A DNA stretch of 64,000 bases from Emticicia sp. CRIBPO (GCF_009905725.1 NZ_JAAAKV010000004.1:186001-250000), one strand, 5' to 3'; counted from the stretch's first letter, positions 44,159 to 53,641 are shown. Numbers and translations: made by a program. Notes: generated from the sequence alone by a model not told the origin.

Positions 44159-45019
44159 TTAATTTCTCTGAGCACCAACACCGGCCCCGGCTCCAACAAT
44201 TGCCGCCTTACTTGCATTCCCCAAATCTTTACTTGTAGTTCTATCCAATTTTACCTTATGGCCCATCTTAATAGCAGCTTTCTGATTTGGTGTGTAACCT
44301 GATTTGTTAAATTTACTTTCAACCGTTATTCTAGTTATTCTGTGCTCCATTTGATGGTCAAACACAGCTTTCGAGCTCTTCCCCGTTGCGGTTTTCCCTC
44401 CAGTTTTAACAGTTTCAGTTCCAAGCCTTTTATAACCCATTGCCCCATACTTTATTTTTGTTACAGCTTCTCCAATTTTACCTTTAACGGCATTTGAAAG
44501 ATTGTTGGTAGCATTTTCCACTAAATTTCCAACGACTTTTCCTCCTGCCCCGAGTACTGATCCAACCGATGCATCAACAACAGCATCTGTCATTGTTGTT
44601 TCTTTACCTTGAATATATCTATTGGCAGTACCCCCAACCACATTTGCCCCACCTGAAACAGCTGCGGTAGTTAATAGACTAGCCCCTCCTGTAAATCCTG
44701 CTGCTCCACCAGTAATAGCACCCTGTAAAGCCGCCCCTCCAACAGCATTCCAGTCGTCAATTTTTCCTTTATTATACAATTGCTTCCCTGCCTCAATTCC
44801 TCCCCCAAATATTGCTCCGACACCAGCACCGATTGCGGCCAAACCGCAATTTGGACATCTACCATCAGGATCATCTAAATTAACAGGATTATCCCAAAAA
44901 GAATTGTAAGGAGTTAATTGTATTTGTTCAGGTTCATCAGCCAACGGATCCACGACATTCCATCTGCCAATACTCGGATCATACATCCTGGCCCCATAAT
45001 CATTCCAGCCCAGGTCCAT
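44159..45019 (-). CDS. Rhs core end with toxin tip a (restriction-endonuclease-like)
   Basis: The frame covers the core end ([27 protein letters not shown]), a glycine/alanine-rich membrane-active linker (LAAIGAGVGAIFGGGIEAG), and a ~100-residue tip. The tip has GKIGEAVTKIKYGAMGYKRL and then FDHQMEHRITRITVESKFNK. The spaced D...E-S-K fits a PD-(D/E)XK nuclease fold, as in Tox-REase toxins. Upstream the frame is open to VYDPWGLSFGN near 45125; the earlier core is in another frame. Without an N-terminal Rhs part the tip is probably silent. Confidence 0.65.
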   Translation of the reverse strand: MDLGWNDYGARMYDPSIGRWNVVDPLADEPEQIQLTPYNSFWDNPVNLDDPDGRCPNCGLAAIGAGVGAIFGGGIEAGKQLYNKGKIDDWNAVGGAALQGAITGGAAGFTGGASLLTTAAVSGGANVVGGTANRYIQGKETTMTDAVVDASVGSVLGAGGKVVGNLVENATNNLSNAVKGKIGEAVTKIKYGAMGYKRLGTETVKTGGKTATGKSSKAVFDHQMEHRITRITVESKFNKSGYTPNQKAAIKMGHKVKLDRTTSKDLGNASKAAIVGAGAGVGAQRN

Positions 45020-45102
45020 ATCAGCAATTTTTTCTTTGCCGTTGTATTGGTAGCGGTTCGTCAGGCCTTTAGGAGTTTGCGATTCGTTGGTACTACCAAA
45101 GC

Positions 45103-45501
45103 TTAAGCCCCATGGATCATAGACTGGGCGTCCCCATGGTTTTCCTGAACAATCATGACAGAATCTATTCCCGCAGCTTCCCCAGTCAGGATATTCCCGT
45201 CTTCCCCACGCTTAGGATCACCACACCGGCAGCTTACCCTGGTATTACCCAGATGATCTCTCAGTGAATATTCGTATCTGAATTTATCCCCTTTGACTGA
45301 ATCCGGTAATGTTTCCAGGATTTTGTGTGTCAGAAGTAATCTGCCTTCAGGTGCTGACACAAAGTCCAGGCTCTTGGTCCCGTTCTCCTGCACATACACC
45401 ATACCACCCATGTAATCATAGGCTTTCTTCACGGTAGTGCCGTCATTTTCAAAGAGCTCCATCCTAATTTTGGCTGCCCCGGCATAATAATGCCTGATCA
45501 T
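45103..45501 (-). pseudogene. Rhs core fragment, module a (5' truncated, frameshifted)
   Basis: Near-identical to the core of module b over about 130 residues (MIRHYYAGAAKIRMELF onward), again ending in QSMIHGA at a one-base shift before VYDPWG. Similarity to module b extends upstream to about 45548, where a TAG and unrelated DNA begin. The module is a copy lacking the entire 5' Rhs part. Confidence 0.65.
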
Positions 45502-45758
45502 GCCGCTGTCTGTCCTGGCTATTTCAGCCGGCAGGTTCAGGTGATTGTACTATAGAATAAACCAATACATGAACTTAATAAAGGTGAAATTTTTGAAGTT
45601 ATTTGATCAGAATTACCCAATCATTAATTATCTATATCAATTTAATATTTTAGTCTTAAAGGTTAATATGTTTTGATTTAAATATTATGAAAAAATCCAG
45701 TCTCCATTTTATGCAACCTTAAGACTATAAAATTTATTTAGGGGAGTCCTACCTCCGG

Positions 45759-46274
45759 TTAATCAAAACAATAAAAATATACTGATCCGGTGATCCCCGA
45801 AAGATAAACTTCACACCGGCCAGTTGTCCAAATTCTGGAGCTGTACCCTTCATCGCCTACATGAGTTTCTATGTCCACATCTGAAGTAGCGTAAAGCTGA
45901 TCAAAAAGCTTAATAAGATCGGTTAAGCCGGAACTCTCTAATTTAACGGTTATTTTGCGAATCTCATTGTCCTCAGTTAATCCGATATAAATGCATTTGA
46001 TCCCTTGCACCGGAAGTTGATATTTAGCTAAATCGACTTTTAGGTAAGAACTTATTTTTTTATCATGATGAATCATAGACGCACCTTGAAGTTCAACCAA
46101 TCCTTCTATCGTTGAAGTATCAATACGGTATAGACTTTTAAGGGCTTCAACCGATATTATGTTTCCTATAGGAAAACGGTCGAGCCCTCGTTCACAAAAG
46201 ATAAGATTCTGTGCATACGGATTATTCATAATTGACATAAAACCCAGCGTAAATATAGTATGTATTAGTTGCAT
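45759..46274 (-). CDS. Hypothetical secreted protein
   Basis: A 171-residue protein whose start (MQLIHTIFTLGFMSIMNNPYA) resembles a weak signal peptide. The mature part has ITVKLESSGLTDLIKLFDQL and a C-terminal beta region with two aromatic-rich strands. No family is recognised. It overlaps the upstream sigma-factor fragment by 10 bp, so the two share a transcript. Confidence 0.5.
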   Translation of the reverse strand: MQLIHTIFTLGFMSIMNNPYAQNLIFCERGLDRFPIGNIISVEALKSLYRIDTSTIEGLVELQGASMIHHDKKISSYLKVDLAKYQLPVQGIKCIYIGLTEDNEIRKITVKLESSGLTDLIKLFDQLYATSDVDIETHVGDEGYSSRIWTTGRCEVYLSGITGSVYFYCFD

Positions 46275-46585
46275 CCGAACATTAACCCACCCAAAGTAAC
46301 CATGTCATAGTTCGCCGTTGTTATATTGTGGGACTTAGCCCCTGAATTTCCGGTATTTGCTTTACCAAGACAAAGAGGCATAACGGTATTCAAGGCTACT
46401 TTATAAATCCAGGTACTGACCTTTGACGCACCCCGAAACGTAGGAAAAGAACGCCAGAGTTGTAAAATGACGTCTTGCCTCGCATCTTTGAAATCATCAG
46501 GTTTAGGGAAATAAGTATTACAGATACTGTTGATGATCCCGGTATGGTGCTTTATAATCAGTATGAAATCCTTTTCAATAGACAT
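46265..46585 (-). pseudogene. Truncated ECF sigma factor (region 2 only)
   Basis: From ATG 46585 the first ~75 residues match sigma-70 region 2: HTGIINSICNTYF, DFKDARQDVILQLWRSFPTF and STWIYKVALNT, with the usual acidic-aromatic pattern. Region 4 is absent; after VALNT the sequence becomes unrelated (GNSGAKSHNITT) and stops. ECF sigma factors are ~180 residues, so this one lacks its -35-binding half and should not work alone. An ATG at 46609 adds eight residues. Confidence 0.6.
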
Positions 46586-46814
46586 AATTGGTAAAAGTTT
46601 CAAGGTCATTTTTATGATTAGTATGCGGATGACCCGGATTTGTCACAGGTTTGTTGTTTTTATTTTAGCGGGGTGTATTCCTTTCCCCGAAAACTTCCAC
46701 TCACGTTAAAAAATGTTAATCAACGAAGTGATTCCCCATTTAAAATGCAACAATACCTTTCCGGCAAATGTCTTTAAATGGCAATATAATTCAAATGCAT
46801 TTCCCAGCCTTTTT

Positions 46815-47855
46815 ATGAGAATATTAATACTGTTAGTTGGTCTGCTGATACTGAAAAACACCACCACAGCTCAGTCTGTTACGCCCGGGGCCTATGGCCT
46901 GAAGGAATTTTCAGTTCATGATAAAAAATTAGGACTGGTCCAATTTTATGTTGATACGGTAAATATACACCGGAAAGCTCCTTTGTTTATTGAAGTGAAC
47001 GGGAGTGGGGGCCTTCCCCTGTGCCTCTATGTAAAGGGAAATAAATTCGTCACCACGCCCACTACATTTAATCAGGAATTGTTCAGCAAGACCAGGGATA
47101 AGTATCATTATGTCATCCTGGGTAAACCGGGCACTTCTTTTTGCGATACATTGAATCTTAATGTAAGTGTTAAAGAATACCAGGAGAATCCGTCGCAGGT
47201 GTTGTTCGCCCATCAACCTTCTGAGGAATATACCCGGAGGCTCAGTCTGGAATGGCGTGTGGAAGCCACACGCCTGGCTATCAATTATCTGATTAGCCAT
47301 GGTTTCTGGGATAAAACCAAAATTGCAGCCTTTGGTTATTCCGAAGGCGGGCAGGTGGTCCCTACGCTGGCGGTTCAGGAAAAGCGGGTTACGCATATTG
47401 CACCGGTTGTCGGAAGCGGGCTGAACCAGCTTTACGACGGTATCATGAAGTGGCGTATCAAAGCCGCCAAAGGTGAACTAAGCCAGCAGCAGGCCCAGGA
47501 CAGTGTGGAAGTGGCCTTCAGCCGCATTGCTGACATTTATAAAAATCCCACGGCCACCGACAAAGAAACAGGTGGACATGCTTACCTGCGTTGGGCGAGT
47601 TTCGGCACGACCGTCCCTTTCGAGCAATTACGTAAATTGTCGATACCCATCTACATGGTTGCTGCCAGTCAGGACGACAGTTCGCCCATTTACGGCCTCG
47701 ACTATCTCCGGCTTGAATTTTTACGTCTGGGCAAAACCAATTTAGTGTATGATACATGCGTAGGCTGCAATCACTACCTGTCTGCTCCCGGCGGAGGGAA
47801 TACTACAGGACCGACCTATATTGATAAGATTCTGAGGTGGGTTGAGGGGAGGTAG
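46815..47855 (+). CDS. Secreted alpha/beta hydrolase
   Basis: From ATG 46815 a 346-residue protein with signal MRILILLVGLLILKNTTTAQ. The nucleophile elbow is FGYSEGGQVV; VAASQDDSSPIYG supplies the Asp and GCNHYLSAP the His. The family (prolyl-oligopeptidase/dienelactone-like) cleaves esters or peptides. The ORF can be read from 46713, but that would hide the signal peptide. Confidence 0.8.
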   Translation: MRILILLVGLLILKNTTTAQSVTPGAYGLKEFSVHDKKLGLVQFYVDTVNIHRKAPLFIEVNGSGGLPLCLYVKGNKFVTTPTTFNQELFSKTRDKYHYVILGKPGTSFCDTLNLNVSVKEYQENPSQVLFAHQPSEEYTRRLSLEWRVEATRLAINYLISHGFWDKTKIAAFGYSEGGQVVPTLAVQEKRVTHIAPVVGSGLNQLYDGIMKWRIKAAKGELSQQQAQDSVEVAFSRIADIYKNPTATDKETGGHAYLRWASFGTTVPFEQLRKLSIPIYMVAASQDDSSPIYGLDYLRLEFLRLGKTNLVYDTCVGCNHYLSAPGGGNTTGPTYIDKILRWVEGR

Positions 47856-48468
47856 GAATATCCTGTATGGCACTGATAAGATACCTTAGTCTTCAGGTAT
47901 TGTTACGGTTTTCGCTGCGATCGTTCCTTTTTCGCTCTGGTGCCTTATCAATCCGTTTCTTTTGAAATTATTAAATATTTTTGTAGAGATCTTATTAAAT
48001 GCTGCTGTGGTGATCTTATTAAACGTTGTTGTGGTAAAATTATTGAACATTGTTGAGTATACCAGGCAAAAGTAAAAAATTCACGCGATACTGCCTTCAT
48101 TCAGCATCTGTTTTACCAATCCGACTTTTTTAGTGATCGAAGTGTTGCTTTTACTTTATACCCGTTATTGAGTATAGTAATGATGCAATAAGAAGCTATA
48201 AACCTGGATTCCCCGGTTACTAATACAGTTTCTTTGTTTTCATTTTTTTCAAAAGTCCAGAGTGGTTGACAGTGATTGACTTTGGGTAACCAATTTATAA
48301 GTCTTATGAATATGAAAGGTTACTTCTATCAATGCATTCTGTATTTTTCTTGATTCACGTTCTGTTAGCAGATTTTGAATAATTTTATATTATAATGAAT
48401 AAATGCCTAAAAGCCGACTAATTTGCAGATAAATTGCCTAATCAGTTAAATATAAATAAACTTCTGTT
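47856..48468. other. Gene-poor intergenic region
   Basis: No convincing gene is seen. It contains the four-unit 24-bp repeat listed separately and is otherwise AT-rich spacer. Confidence 0.5.
47964..48057 (+). repeat. 24-bp tandem repeat, four units
   Basis: Units start at 47964, 47988, 48012 and 48036, each containing a TTATTAAA or TTATTGAA core followed by a TGTTGT-like run. The second and third units are the closest to each other. Read in frame on the plus strand they give an eight-residue repeat of the form D-L-I-K-x-C-C-G, stopping after the fourth unit. No start codon precedes it, so it is probably non-coding or a relic. Confidence 0.55.
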
Positions 48469-48828
48469 ATGATTTTAATCCTGTCATTTATGTCGCTTTC
48501 TGTTTTCGCTTTAATTTCTTTGGCATTTATTGGAGGTCATTATAACAAGAAAAAATATATGTCACATATTGAAAGAAAGCTTGCCTTATTGGGGTTTAAA
48601 TTACTTACAATTGATTCGGTTTCTCAAATCAATATTCTGGAAGAGAGCAATTCTGGCTTATTTAATTTGTCTTATGGTTCTTCTTTGATTTTTAAGCTAT
48701 ACAAGAAAATTACATTTAAAAGTTTGCAAGAACAGAACCTTACGGGTTTTGTTGAAATAAGAATTCTATTTTTTATGCTTCTGTCAGTCAAGTTGTTTGA
48801 TGAAGAAATGAAGCCATTGACTCTTTGA
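48469..48828 (+). CDS. Hypothetical single-pass membrane protein
   Basis: A 119-residue protein with an N-terminal membrane segment (MILILSFMSLSVFALISLAFIG is too long to be purely a signal) and a soluble C-terminal part with SSLIFKLYKKITFKSL. No family is recognised. It stands alone, with 160 bp to the next gene. Confidence 0.45.
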   Translation: MILILSFMSLSVFALISLAFIGGHYNKKKYMSHIERKLALLGFKLLTIDSVSQINILEESNSGLFNLSYGSSLIFKLYKKITFKSLQEQNLTGFVEIRILFFMLLSVKLFDEEMKPLTL

Positions 48829-48988
48829 TCTAGTAACATCGATTTTCGTTTTCTTTCTACTTTCGATTCACCCCATTTTCCCCCACATTCATCCCATTTT
48901 TTCATTCCGCTTTAACCCCCTTTCTATTATTGTAACAGGAAACTATGGCATAAACTGTATTTGTGTAAAGCCCCAACCTGTATACACC

Positions 48989-51415
48989 ATGATAGCGAAC
49001 TACATCAAAACATCAAAACGGAACCTCTTACGCAATAAGTTGTTCTCCACCATCAATATCGTCGGCCTGGCCATCAGTATGTCTGTCGGCTTGCTGCTTA
49101 TTGCGTTTGTGCTCGACCTGCGGTCGTACGACAGATTCAATGAAAACGGGGACAGGATCTACCGCATCACCAATGTGGTGACGGAGAACCGGGAGCAGAG
49201 CAGGAAATTCGGCACCACTTCCATCAAAACCGGGAAGCTGATCCGTGAAAAAGTAAAGGGTGTGGAAGAAGTAGCCATTTTACGCAACGATTTTTCGCAG
49301 GACGCAAAAGTGGGTGACAATACTTTCCCGCTCAAGGGTTATTTTGCGGAATCTTCTTTGTTCAGGGTCTTTACTTTACCGATGCTGGAAGGCAATCCCG
49401 CCACTGCCCTGAAAGATCCTTATTCGGTCGTTCTCACCGAGACGGCAGCAAAAAAACTGTTCGGCGAGCAGCCTGCAGTGGGGAAGGTTATTAATTTCAA
49501 TGCCCTCGACTACCAGGTGACCGGTGTCATGAAAGACGTTCCTTTCTTTTCACACGTCAGTTTTGAGGCCTTGGTTTCACTGTCGACGGCTGAGCAACTC
49601 AATAAAAACAACCGGAACTTCGACAACTGGACAAGCATGTCGTCCAGTTATGTATACATCCTGTTGCCGGAGAAATCTGATGTGGACGCCATCTATACGC
49701 AGCTGAATGCCATTGCAAAAGAAGAAAACCTGGCGGAAGAAAATACAAAAATACAGTTGGAGTTGCTGCCTTTGTATGAGATCGTCGTCGGGGAAACGCT
49801 CAATAGCTCAGAAGGCGGACCCGGCTCCGTGGGGCCCCATATGTCTCCGGTGATGCTCTGGATACTCGGCGGGCTGGCCCTCGTGGTGATACTGTCTGCC
49901 TGTTTTAATTATACCAATCTTTCGATGGCACGGGCCATGCACCGTTTTAAGGAAGTGGGTGTCCGCAAGGCTGTGGGTGCCGGAAAGAGCCATGTCTGGC
50001 TGCAGTTTCTGACGGAGGCGGTCATGATTTCCCTGTCGGCCCTTGTGCTCTCCTTTTTCCTGTTCCTGGTATTGAGGCCGATGCTGATCAACCTTGCTCC
50101 GGAAATGCAGCACACCGTAAAGCTCGGGCTTACCCTGCCCGGAATTGTGGCTTTTATCGTTTTTTCAGTTACGGTGGGCGTTATTGCCGGTTTTATGCCG
50201 GCCCTCTTCTTTTCGAAAATCAGTGCGATCTCAGCCCTCAAAAACGTGTCTTCTGTAAAAGTATTTAAACACATCACCCTCCGGCATGCCCTGGTGGTGG
50301 TGCAATACACACTTACCCTCATCTTTATCACCGCCACCGCTGTAGGTTATGTACAGTACAAAAACATCCTGGCGTTTGACCTGGGCTACCGCACGGAAAA
50401 CATCCTCAATATCCACATGGAGGGCAATAAACCCGATGTGCTCATGAAGGAATTGAGTGAGATACCCGAAGTGGCTGGCCTGTCTAAGTCGCTGATCGTT
50501 ACCAGCGTTGGCAATGCCTGGGGCGGATTTATGAAGTACAGGGACTCCCGCGACTCTGCCCTGGTCATGACTAACCACATCGACGAAAACTACCTGCCGT
50601 TGCATCAGTATAAACTCATTGCGGGCAGTAATTTTATGACACGGCCCACCACTCCCGAAGCCGTCAGCGAGGTGATCGTCAACGAGCAATTCCTAAAACG
50701 GTTTAACATCAGCGTGAATAACCCCGGAAAAGCCATAGGGGAGGAGGTTGTTTTCAACAGTTTCGGCATACACGACCGCAGGATGAAGATTGTCGGCGTC
50801 ATGAAAGATTTTCACTACGGTAAGGTCGACAACCTCGTGGGGCCGGTCGCTTTTATGTTCTGGACACCCGGTGATGAGGCCACTGTCAATGTCAAAATAC
50901 AAGGGGATGACCCTTTTGCTACCAGGGCAAAGATAGTGTCTGTCTGGAAAAAGTTTGACCGTGTCCATCCTTTCCGTGGCGAGTTTTATGACGAAGCCAT
51001 CGAAGAAGCCTACAGCGAATTCTCTGTCATGATCAGGATCATCGGCTTCCTTTCTTTCTTTGCCATTTCGATCGCGTCGATGGGCTTGTTCGGTATGGTG
51101 ACTTTTAGCACCGAAACGAGACTAAAGGAAATCAGCATCCGCAGGGTGATGGGAGCCGGCTCCGGCAACCTGATCTATCTTTTAAGCCGTGGTTTCCTTC
51201 TACAACTGTCGGTATCGGCACTCATTGCCCTGCCGCTGACCTACCTTTTCTTCAGGAAGTTTGTGCTGAGCAATTTCCCGTATCATACCCCGGTTCAGGC
51301 TGCCGAGATGTTCGCTGGTTTGCTGGTGGTGTTGCTGATTGCCTTCACCATGATCGGTTCCCTGACGATGAAAGCTGCGAAAACTAATTTGGTGAAGGCT
51401 TTGAAGAGTGAGTAG
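48989..51415 (+). CDS. FtsX/MacB-type ABC transporter permease
   Basis: An 808-residue permease with the same duplicated MacB-PCD/FtsX layout as the gene at 160-2601. The N-terminal IANYIKTSKRNLLRNKLFST leads into a membrane helix. FKEVGVRKAVGAGKSHVWLQ marks the first FtsX core and LKEISIRRVMGAGSGNL the second. It is a monocistronic paralogue; no ATPase is adjacent. A perfect 13-bp hairpin follows the stop. Confidence 0.9.
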   Translation: MIANYIKTSKRNLLRNKLFSTINIVGLAISMSVGLLLIAFVLDLRSYDRFNENGDRIYRITNVVTENREQSRKFGTTSIKTGKLIREKVKGVEEVAILRNDFSQDAKVGDNTFPLKGYFAESSLFRVFTLPMLEGNPATALKDPYSVVLTETAAKKLFGEQPAVGKVINFNALDYQVTGVMKDVPFFSHVSFEALVSLSTAEQLNKNNRNFDNWTSMSSSYVYILLPEKSDVDAIYTQLNAIAKEENLAEENTKIQLELLPLYEIVVGETLNSSEGGPGSVGPHMSPVMLWILGGLALVVILSACFNYTNLSMARAMHRFKEVGVRKAVGAGKSHVWLQFLTEAVMISLSALVLSFFLFLVLRPMLINLAPEMQHTVKLGLTLPGIVAFIVFSVTVGVIAGFMPALFFSKISAISALKNVSSVKVFKHITLRHALVVVQYTLTLIFITATAVGYVQYKNILAFDLGYRTENILNIHMEGNKPDVLMKELSEIPEVAGLSKSLIVTSVGNAWGGFMKYRDSRDSALVMTNHIDENYLPLHQYKLIAGSNFMTRPTTPEAVSEVIVNEQFLKRFNISVNNPGKAIGEEVVFNSFGIHDRRMKIVGVMKDFHYGKVDNLVGPVAFMFWTPGDEATVNVKIQGDDPFATRAKIVSVWKKFDRVHPFRGEFYDEAIEEAYSEFSVMIRIIGFLSFFAISIASMGLFGMVTFSTETRLKEISIRRVMGAGSGNLIYLLSRGFLLQLSVSALIALPLTYLFFRKFVLSNFPYHTPVQAAEMFAGLLVVLLIAFTMIGSLTMKAAKTNLVKALKSE

Positions 51416-51422
51416 GTTACTG

Positions 51423-51458
51423 TTCAGTAGTACGGTTTTATAAATCCGTACTACTGAA
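51423..51458 (+). terminator. Terminator hairpin after the second FtsX permease
   Basis: TTCAGTAGTACGG (51423-51435) and CCGTACTACTGAA (51446-51458) are perfect complements with a TTTTATAAAT loop. Confidence 0.65.
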
Positions 51459-51553
51459 TTATAGTTATCAGACCTTATTCTTTAAAGTACTTTACATTTT
51501 TGAGGACCGAAATGAAATGGTTTCATTTTGATCATCAAAAAAAGACTTTAAGA

Positions 51554-53062
51554 ATGAAAAAGGTAGTCCTGCTGGTCTGTTTAACGGCCGGTTTTTTCTC
51601 TGCATTTTCCCAAAACAACCCCACAGAAAGGCAACTCATAGAAAATACGATACAACTGTATTTTGACGGCTGGGCAACAGGCGATAGTACCAAACTCGGT
51701 AAAGCCATGCACGCTTCCTGTCATCTGAAAAATTATTCCAATGGAAAATTCACCTTGTTTTCCAGGGCTCAGTACCTCAGTTTATTCAAACCTCACGAAA
51801 GATTTCCCACGGTGAGCACCCGGATCGTCAGCATCGACATTACCAATAACATGGGCAGTGCCAAAGTGGAGATCAGTACGGCAAAGGACCTGTTTACCGA
51901 TTACTTCAACCTCATGAAAACCGACGAGGGCTGGTTTATCGCCGATAAGGTATCTACCCGTACACCCCACAAAACCTTTGACCTTAATGCCATCCGTCTG
52001 GAAAAAGAAACGATTCTGGAAGGCCTTAAACGCCCCTGGAGCATGGCTTTTATCTCAGAAGACGAGGTGCTGATCTCGGAGAAAGAAGGAGATCTGGTAA
52101 AGGTAAATTTACAGAACAAGGAAAGGATCAGGATACAGGGTTTTCCTGTAGACCTGGAAGACAGCCTGGGCGGTTTCGGGGATAATACCGGTAAATTCGA
52201 GGTGTTGCTGGACCCTGATTTTAAGACCAATAAGTTCGTTTACCTGTCTTACGCCGCGAAATCTGTCAAAGGAAGAACCACCAAAATCATCAGGGCCGTG
52301 CTTGAAAATATCTCCCTGCAGCAGATCAAGGTGCTTTTTACGGCGGAACCTTACACCGCAGAGCGGGTACATTACGGCGGCGGCATGCTTTTCGGGAACG
52401 ACGGCAAACTTTATTTCACTATCGGCGAGCGGCTGTTTAACGAAAAAGACGAACCGGCCCTTCCGATAGCCCAGAACGTGGAGGATAAAAGAGGAAAGAT
52501 TTACCGGATAAACTCTGACGGGAGCATCCCGAAAGACAATCCTGATTTCGGCCCAAAAGCTACACCCGGTTTGTATGCCATGGGCATCAGGGCGGCACAG
52601 GGCCTGACACTGGAACCCGGTACGCAGAAAATATGGTTCAGCGAACACGGTACCCACCAGGGCGACGAAATTAACGTCCTGAAAGCCGGGTCTAATTATG
52701 GCTGGCCGATGAAAACAACCGGGAAATACCGTTTTGCTGAGTTTGCTCCCCAGGCCATTCCCGGCAATGTGTACACTGATCCCGTCTGGTCATGGTTACA
52801 AACGGTAGCTCCCACAGGATTGCATTTTTACCGGGGCAGGGAGTTTGCGGCCTGGGATCATAACTTACTTGTGGGCGGTTTGTCAAAGGGAAGTTTGTGG
52901 CGGTTGACCGTTGAAAACGAAACCATAAAAAGTGCCGAAGAATTGTTTGCAGACGCCCGGGTAAGGATCCGGAAAGTGGTGCAAAGTCCGGCAGGGAAGT
53001 TGTTTATTTTGACTGATGAAGTGAACGGAAAACTGGTCAGGATAAAAAACGGGGCTTTGTAA
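51554..53062 (+). CDS. Lumazine-binding-like domain fused to PQQ-type sugar dehydrogenase (GSDH)
   Basis: From ATG 51554 (signal MKKVVLLVCLTAGFFSAFSQ) the protein has 502 residues. Residues ~25-135 form an NTF2-like Lumazine_bd_2 domain (LIENTIQLYFDGWATGD, FYF of ..DYFNLMKTDEGWFIADK). The remaining ~360 residues are a GSDH six-bladed propeller: LKRPWSMAFISEDEVLISEK, HYGGGMLFGNDGKLYFTIGE, WFSEHGTHQGDEIN and the later GSNYGWP. These motifs are those of PQQ-dependent aldose dehydrogenases. The fusion of the two domains is unusual. A second start at 51500 would hide the signal. Confidence 0.85.
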   Translation: MKKVVLLVCLTAGFFSAFSQNNPTERQLIENTIQLYFDGWATGDSTKLGKAMHASCHLKNYSNGKFTLFSRAQYLSLFKPHERFPTVSTRIVSIDITNNMGSAKVEISTAKDLFTDYFNLMKTDEGWFIADKVSTRTPHKTFDLNAIRLEKETILEGLKRPWSMAFISEDEVLISEKEGDLVKVNLQNKERIRIQGFPVDLEDSLGGFGDNTGKFEVLLDPDFKTNKFVYLSYAAKSVKGRTTKIIRAVLENISLQQIKVLFTAEPYTAERVHYGGGMLFGNDGKLYFTIGERLFNEKDEPALPIAQNVEDKRGKIYRINSDGSIPKDNPDFGPKATPGLYAMGIRAAQGLTLEPGTQKIWFSEHGTHQGDEINVLKAGSNYGWPMKTTGKYRFAEFAPQAIPGNVYTDPVWSWLQTVAPTGLHFYRGREFAAWDHNLLVGGLSKGSLWRLTVENETIKSAEELFADARVRIRKVVQSPAGKLFILTDEVNGKLVRIKNGAL

Positions 53063-53083
53063 GTAAGAGTGATAGATTTGATA

Positions 53084-53120
53084 ATTCTCCCCAAAAACTA
53101 AGACCGTTTTTGGGGAGAAT
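53084..53120. terminator. Bidirectional terminator, perfect 15-bp stem
   Basis: ATTCTCCCCAAAAAC (53084-53098) and GTTTTTGGGGAGAAT (53106-53120) are exact complements with a 7-base loop, placed between two convergent genes. Confidence 0.85.
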
Positions 53121-53124
53121 GGTC

Positions 53125-53325
53125 TTAAATGTCTTTTTCAAAAAACAGGTAAACATACAAGGCCAGGCCAAAGTTAGTCGAGTTGGTCGACGCCAGTTTG
53201 TACCCGTTTTTGGCATATTCATCCAGTTTTTCCTGGATTTCTTGTTTGGAGCTTTTCGCGATGTGCTCAGAATCAAGGGTGAGTTTTGAATAGTAAATGA
53301 GGGTTTCTACTTTGTATTCTTTCAT
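53125..53325 (-). CDS. DUF4177-like small protein
   Basis: From ATG 53325 a 66-residue protein, MKEYKVETLIYYSKLT..., with EIQEKLDEYAKNGYKLAST, matching the DUF4177 pattern (KxYKVE... LNxxAxxGWELVS). A longer frame to 53373 adds residues from the leader. A decayed duplicate of the 5' half lies at 57064-57135. Confidence 0.65.
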   Translation of the reverse strand: MKEYKVETLIYYSKLTLDSEHIAKSSKQEIQEKLDEYAKNGYKLASTNSTNFGLALYVYLFFEKDI

Positions 53326-53456
53326 AATTTTCCGGTGTTTGTAATTTATAGCAAAATAAGGGATTTTGTGCAATATACGATCACCGGGAAGGGATTATTC
53401 CTGGTAAGTTGCCCCAAATATCTCTGATTGCAATAGTGAGAGCAAATCACAACCAT

Positions 53457-53484
53457 AAAGGCTTCCGGGAAACCGGAGGCCTTT
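53457..53484. terminator. Stable hairpin of unclear role
   Basis: AAAGGCTTCCGG and CCGGAGGCCTTT pair over 12 bp with a GAAA loop. It lies between divergent genes, where a terminator is not expected, so it may be an orphan or regulatory structure. Confidence 0.45.
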
Positions 53485-53641
53485 ATTATTCATGTTAAAC
53501 CCTGCGAGGCATAAGGGGCTGACAGAACTTATCCATTCAATTTTAAAAACTACACCTTTTGGGGTATTTTTTAATATACTGTTTTTGGTTGATGTATGAG
53601 AACCGGCAGGTTCCGAATTTTGTACAAAAAAACAGACTACT

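Noticed and set aside
52109-52657. 182-codon minus-strand ORF in the GSDH gene
   Set aside because: It is the antisense of conserved propeller motifs; no start context or homology.
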